A stretch of 9,978 bases of DNA. Origin: Deltaproteobacteria bacterium (GTDB taxonomy: Bacteria; Desulfobacterota; Desulfobulbia; Desulfobulbales; Desulfobulbaceae). Positions 6,964 through 9,978 of the stretch are shown piece after piece. Numbering within the stretch: position 1 is the stretch's first letter; each line of letters begins with the position of its first letter. The translations under genes and the position numbers were made by a program. Location: the NCBI GenBank assembly GCA_013151365.1, contig JAADIK010000146.1:1-9978 (forward strand). The letters run 5' to 3'. A model generated the notes under the pieces. That model made no database searches, had not been told where the DNA came from, and saw nothing but the letters and a program-made list of their open reading frames with translations.

Positions 6964-6986
6964 TCGCAGAGTTCCACACTCTGCGA
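6964..6986 (-). other. Intergenic hairpin between the GT4 and membrane-protein genes
   Basis: TCGCAGAGT (6964-6972) and ACTCTGCGA (6978-6986) are perfect 9-bp inverted arms around a 5-base loop. The hairpin lies 9 bases past the stop of the upstream gene, within the 77-base gap. No run of T follows on the minus strand (GATTAATTGC), so it is not a canonical intrinsic terminator. It may protect or process the mRNA, or attenuate transcription between the two genes. Confidence 0.6.
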
Positions 6987-6995
6987 CCGGTTACG

Positions 6996-8684
6996 TTATT
7001 TTCCCCCGGCAGAGAAAATTGACGACAAGCCGGCCGCCAAGCGCCGTCCGAGGGAGCGGCGGCCGGTGGCCGGGCATTGTTCATCGATAAACTGCCGGAC
7101 CCCCGTTTCCCGCAAGGAAAGAGCTATGCGCAGGGTATCGCCGGGTTCGCCTTCTTCAACGGCCGGCAGAATCAGCTGGGGGTCGGAGCCGGTGGCCAGG
7201 TAAACAGGCGGTCCCCCCCGCTGCAGACGGCAGATGGTGCCGTCCATATACAAGACGTCGAAATCGGCCGGCCGGGAAAACTCCATGATTTTCCGGCCGG
7301 TGCGCTGGTTGAAAACCTCCAGGCCATAAATTTCAATCAACCCCATCCTGACGCTGGGGTCGATCCGGAGCCAGAAAGGAAAGCCGGTGATGTCGACCTT
7401 GAACGAGAGATCGACCCGGGCTCCGCTTTTATAATAAAGCCATTGGCAGTCATCCAGGTTAAAACCGTCCCCTTTATTCCAGTAGAGCTGCACAAAGTTG
7501 TCAATGGACTCTTCGGCGGTCCCCCGGTTCTTTTCCCGGCCGGCAAAAAACTCCAGATCCCTGGCGGCCAGGGCCGCGTTTTTTTCCTCCACCAGCCTGG
7601 CGGACTGTTGCGCCAGGTAGTTGCGGGTCGTTTTCTCCTGCCGGCAGATGACCTGCAACGCCCGGTCGAATTCGGCTGACGAGGCCTCCCAGCTCGGCCA
7701 GAAGGCGGCCGTTGCCGCCGCGCCCCGCTGAAGTCGTTTCAGGGTCCCGGGGTCGCTTTTCAACCGCCGGAGACAGGCGACGACCTGGTCCTCGTCATCC
7801 CGGTCCACGACCAGGCTGTTGTGGTCGTGGACAATGTACTCGTCGTGGCCGGTGACCCGGTAAACAATGGCCGTGCCGCCGCAGTGGAACATCTCCAGCG
7901 GCGGCCCGAACATCCCCTCGATATAACTCAGCTTGACCAGGACATCGCAGGAGCGATAAATTTCCGGCGTCTTGTCAATGGGCACGCGCGAAAAAACCCG
8001 GTCGACTCCCGGAAAATCCCCGATCTCCGAGGAGGTCAGCAGCCAGACCTCATCGACGCCCGCCTGCCGGCAGAGTTCGACGGACCGGGGAACGTTCTTG
8101 TAGGGAACATCGACCGGCCCTTCAACCAGCACCCGCAGCCTGCCCTCAACACAGGGCGCCGCGCATTCACCATCATCCCGGTACAGGTCCTTCCGGATGC
8201 CGTTACGGACCAGAAAGGGGGTGCTGTTATAATTGTCATGCAGATATTCCCGGATCCATGCGGCTTCGGTAATGACGGGCAAGGCATACGAATAGGTACG
8301 TTCACAGAACTTTTTCAGGATCGAGAGATCCCGTTTATCGTGATCTCTCGGGTCCTCCTCGGCAAAGAAGCGGGATTCGATGGACTGGACAAAGTAGGCA
8401 AAATGGCCGGATGAAAGGTGCTGCAGGAGAAACGGACTCTGCCACCAGGTGGCCAGGATGACATCGAACTCCTGTTGCCCCGCCTCGGCCAGGGTCAGCC
8501 ACTCCAGCCGGCCGGCGGCGGGATGCCAGCCGTACCTCTCGGGCCGGACGGCCGCCTGGGTGATGATCGCCACCTGGTGGCCGGCGTCCTGGAGACGCGA
8601 CGCGTGCTCATAGATAACATAGGTGCCGCCGTTTATATCGGGCGAACCGAGCAGAAAACCGATTTTGCGGGTCGTGGTGGTCAT
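6996..8684 (-). CDS. GT4-family glycosyltransferase (WsaF-like) with an extra C-terminal domain
   Basis: A 562-residue protein. The N-terminal 345 residues are a GT-B glycosyltransferase: IGFLLGSPDINGGTYVIYEH (8-27), FAYFVQSIESRFF (95-107), VITEAAWIREYL (137-148), FLVRNGI (157-163), LVEGPVDVPYKN (186-197) and the EX7E motif EGMFGPPLE (256-264) followed by MFHCGGTAIVYRVTGHDEYI. This pattern recalls WsaF-type rhamnosyltransferases of S-layer and O-glycan clusters. A charged, alanine-rich linker (345-392) is probably helical or coiled coil. It leads to a domain of about 150 residues beginning NFVQLYWNKGDGFN (396-409) and continuing with alternating hydrophobic strands (VDLSFKVDI, FWLRIDPS, GLIEIYGLEVF). 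I have seen similar domains appended to cluster glycosyltransferases and suspect a carbohydrate-binding beta-sandwich, but that is inference. The ATG overlaps the previous gene's stop (ATGA), indicating coupling. Two perfect inverted repeats lie in the coding sequence. Confidence 0.88.
   Translation of the reverse strand: MTTTTRKIGFLLGSPDINGGTYVIYEHASRLQDAGHQVAIITQAAVRPERYGWHPAAGRLEWLTLAEAGQQEFDVILATWWQSPFLLQHLSSGHFAYFVQSIESRFFAEEDPRDHDKRDLSILKKFCERTYSYALPVITEAAWIREYLHDNYNSTPFLVRNGIRKDLYRDDGECAAPCVEGRLRVLVEGPVDVPYKNVPRSVELCRQAGVDEVWLLTSSEIGDFPGVDRVFSRVPIDKTPEIYRSCDVLVKLSYIEGMFGPPLEMFHCGGTAIVYRVTGHDEYIVHDHNSLVVDRDDEDQVVACLRRLKSDPGTLKRLQRGAAATAAFWPSWEASSAEFDRALQVICRQEKTTRNYLAQQSARLVEEKNAALAARDLEFFAGREKNRGTAEESIDNFVQLYWNKGDGFNLDDCQWLYYKSGARVDLSFKVDITGFPFWLRIDPSVRMGLIEIYGLEVFNQRTGRKIMEFSRPADFDVLYMDGTICRLQRGGPPVYLATGSDPQLILPAVEEGEPGDTLRIALSLRETGVRQFIDEQCPATGRRSLGRRLAAGLSSIFSAGGK
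7803..7832. repeat. Perfect 11-bp inverted repeat inside the WsaF-like gene
   Basis: GTCCACGACCA (7803-7813) and TGGTCGTGGAC (7822-7832) are perfect arms around an 8-base loop. They encode VHDHNSLVVD (residues 285-294), just after the donor-binding region. A stable mRNA hairpin is expected; it may simply reflect local codon choice. Confidence 0.75.
8322..8350. repeat. Perfect 9-bp inverted repeat inside the WsaF-like gene
   Basis: CGAGAGATC (8322-8330) and GATCTCTCG (8342-8350) are perfect arms around an 11-base loop. They lie in the codons for RDHDKRDLS (residues 113-121). No function is evident. Confidence 0.7.
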
Positions 8685-9978
8685 TTGAACTCACGTTTGT
8701 ATCGTCGCCGGCCGTCGAAATAGCGATAAAAATCCAGGCCCAGGCCCCGGAGGATGATCGGCGGCCAGATCCCGCTTTCCAGGATCTCCTTATTCTTTAA
8801 GATATTTTTTAAATTTTTCAAACGCTGTTTCTTTGACAGGACATGGTCGGTCCGGAAGTCGGTGTATTCAAAGATACCGAAATTCTCCAGGTGGTAGAGA
8901 CGTTCAAAAAAATCAATCTCTTCTCTTCTCGGCTTAAAGACCATGCGGGCATGCTGCCGGGCAAACCATTCAGGGCCGGGCGCCGTGCAGCCGCACCGGA
9001 GATAGGCCCGGTTCAAGGCGATCACCGCCGCAAACATCTCCTCCTGCAGCGGCCCGATGACCCGGCGGTACAGTTCGCGTTCTTCGGGCAGGTCCAGGGT
9101 GGCGATGCACAGTTCGCCTTCCCGGCTGCGGATCCGCTCCCTGACGGTTCGCTGGTGATCCCCGGGCAGGCGCTCATACTGCTGCCGGGTAAAATAACCG
9201 TCGGCGCTGCCGTGCGAGGCCCCGAGCAGCATCTCGAAGAGAGAGCGGTTGTTGTTGTAGACATGAAAATAAGGGGAAAGACCGGGGGTGTCGTCAAAAA
9301 GAAGGCCAGCCTTGATGTTGGTCGCCGAGCGCTGGGTCGCAATCAGGGAACCGACATAGAAGCCCCGCACCCTGACCCGGCCGCCCAGGATGTGATAGAT
9401 ATTATCCTGGATGCTGCCCTTCCAGCCCACATCAACGATGTTCAGCCCTTCCTGCCGGTAATCGATCCCGAACGAATCAAGATAACGGATAAAATTTTCC
9501 CGCTGCCGGCCGCGCCGGTTTTCATATTCCTGCTGAAACCGCCCGGACCGCTTCAAGGCGATAAATTCGGGCCGATTCCGCAGGTCAGGGAAACGGCGAT
9601 CGAAATCAAGGTTCAGCTCCTCGCAGAGGGCAGCGGCCACCGACTCTTCGATATTGAGACTGAGCAGAAAATCCCGCAGGGATATATCCCGGTAATGGGC
9701 GAAAAGACGGGAAAAATCCTCCTCGGCAAGCGGCCGGAGCGAGGCCAGGAAGGTGGCCTTCCGCGACACCAGGATATAGTGACTTTCAATAACGGCATGC
9801 CCGAACAGGTCCTGCTGGTAGCGATCGAACAGGCGTTTGAGAAACTCCCCCTCCTTGGAGAAAAAAAAGACCTGACCGGCCTTTTCCCGGATGAGCCTCT
9901 GCACCAGCAGAGAAGTAAAGAGCCAGAGGCTGTAGGTCATCTCCCCGAAAGCGGCGGCGGGCGGGGCAGCGGCGGCGA
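8681..9978 (-). CDS. COG5610/HAD-like polysaccharide-cluster protein (5' end off the right edge)
   Basis: At least 432 codons, open to the window edge. The first ATG in view (9940) has GGGGAG directly abutting it with no spacer. The 12 codons before it read AAAAPPAAAFGE without a stop, so I read this as an internal methionine of a longer protein. Numbering from that Met, the motifs are VFFFSKEGEFLKRLFDRY (24-41), HYILVSRKATFLASL (54-68), LNIVDVGWKGSIQDNIY (166-182), RGFYVGSL (192-199) and LFEMLLGASHGSADGY (234-249). These match proteins I recall as COG5610, 'predicted hydrolase (HAD superfamily)', common in O-antigen and exopolysaccharide clusters. The usual N-terminal HAD domain would be beyond the edge, and I cannot see the catalytic DxD. 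Its biochemical role is not established. Its stop overlaps the next gene by ATGA, so the two are probably co-translated. Confidence 0.75.
   Translation of the reverse strand, partial: AAAAPPAAAFGEMTYSLWLFTSLLVQRLIREKAGQVFFFSKEGEFLKRLFDRYQQDLFGHAVIESHYILVSRKATFLASLRPLAEEDFSRLFAHYRDISLRDFLLSLNIEESVAAALCEELNLDFDRRFPDLRNRPEFIALKRSGRFQQEYENRRGRQRENFIRYLDSFGIDYRQEGLNIVDVGWKGSIQDNIYHILGGRVRVRGFYVGSLIATQRSATNIKAGLLFDDTPGLSPYFHVYNNNRSLFEMLLGASHGSADGYFTRQQYERLPGDHQRTVRERIRSREGELCIATLDLPEERELYRRVIGPLQEEMFAAVIALNRAYLRCGCTAPGPEWFARQHARMVFKPRREEIDFFERLYHLENFGIFEYTDFRTDHVLSKKQRLKNLKNILKNKEILESGIWPPIILRGLGLDFYRYFDGRRRYKREFK

Noticed and set aside
7077..8414. Plus-strand open frames of about 200 codons (7077-7679 and 7821-8414)
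   Set aside because: Both are antisense to the WsaF-like gene, lack family motifs and have low-complexity composition; the minus-strand reading has clear GT4 motifs.

Overview
The window is part of a surface-polysaccharide biosynthesis and export locus from a Gram-negative bacterium. Every gene I can support is on the minus strand, so transcription runs from position 9978 towards 1. The gene set (ABC-2 polysaccharide exporter permease, GT4 and GT2 glycosyltransferases, a large GT-C-like membrane protein, a HAD/COG5610-like protein) is typical of O-antigen, capsule or exopolysaccharide clusters. The moderately high GC of most genes and the protein flavour would fit Desulfobacterota (former Deltaproteobacteria), but that assignment is only an impression.

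Layout in transcription order: (1) 9978-8681, a COG5610/HAD-like cluster protein whose start lies off the right edge; (2) 8684-6996, a WsaF-like GT4 glycosyltransferase with an extra C-terminal domain, overlapping gene 1 by ATGA; (3) a 77-base gap holding a perfect 9-bp hairpin; (4) 6918-4840, a 692-residue membrane protein with a large non-membrane N-terminal domain and a GT-C-like core; (5) a segment of about 1.4 kb with lower GC, carrying an AAA+ ATPase/DUF4143 gene (4650-3487) flanked by imperfect direct repeats; (6) 3377-2544, a GT2 glycosyltransferase overlapping (7) 2547-1384, a GT4 glycosyltransferase; (8) 1299-784, a GbsR/MarR-type regulator preceded by an AT-rich region with three related half-sites; (9) 744 to beyond the left edge, the ABC-2 permease (Wzm-like). 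A Wzt-type ATPase would be expected just past the left edge.

A plausible joint role: the glycosyltransferases build a glycan on a lipid carrier at the inner face of the membrane, Wzm with an unseen Wzt exports it, and the GT-C-like protein may modify it on the periplasmic side. The GbsR-like regulator may control export.

The most notable observation is the ATPase gene. It sits between two copies of a repeat that includes the last codons of the membrane-protein gene. The copy beside the GT2 gene, read in the membrane-protein frame, ends in TAG directly abutting the GT2 GTG start. This looks like the ancestral gene junction, split by insertion of the ATPase segment. I found no tRNA, rRNA, CRISPR array, transposase or convincing intrinsic terminator. 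Apart from the AAA+ ATPase segment, nothing here points to a wholly new system.
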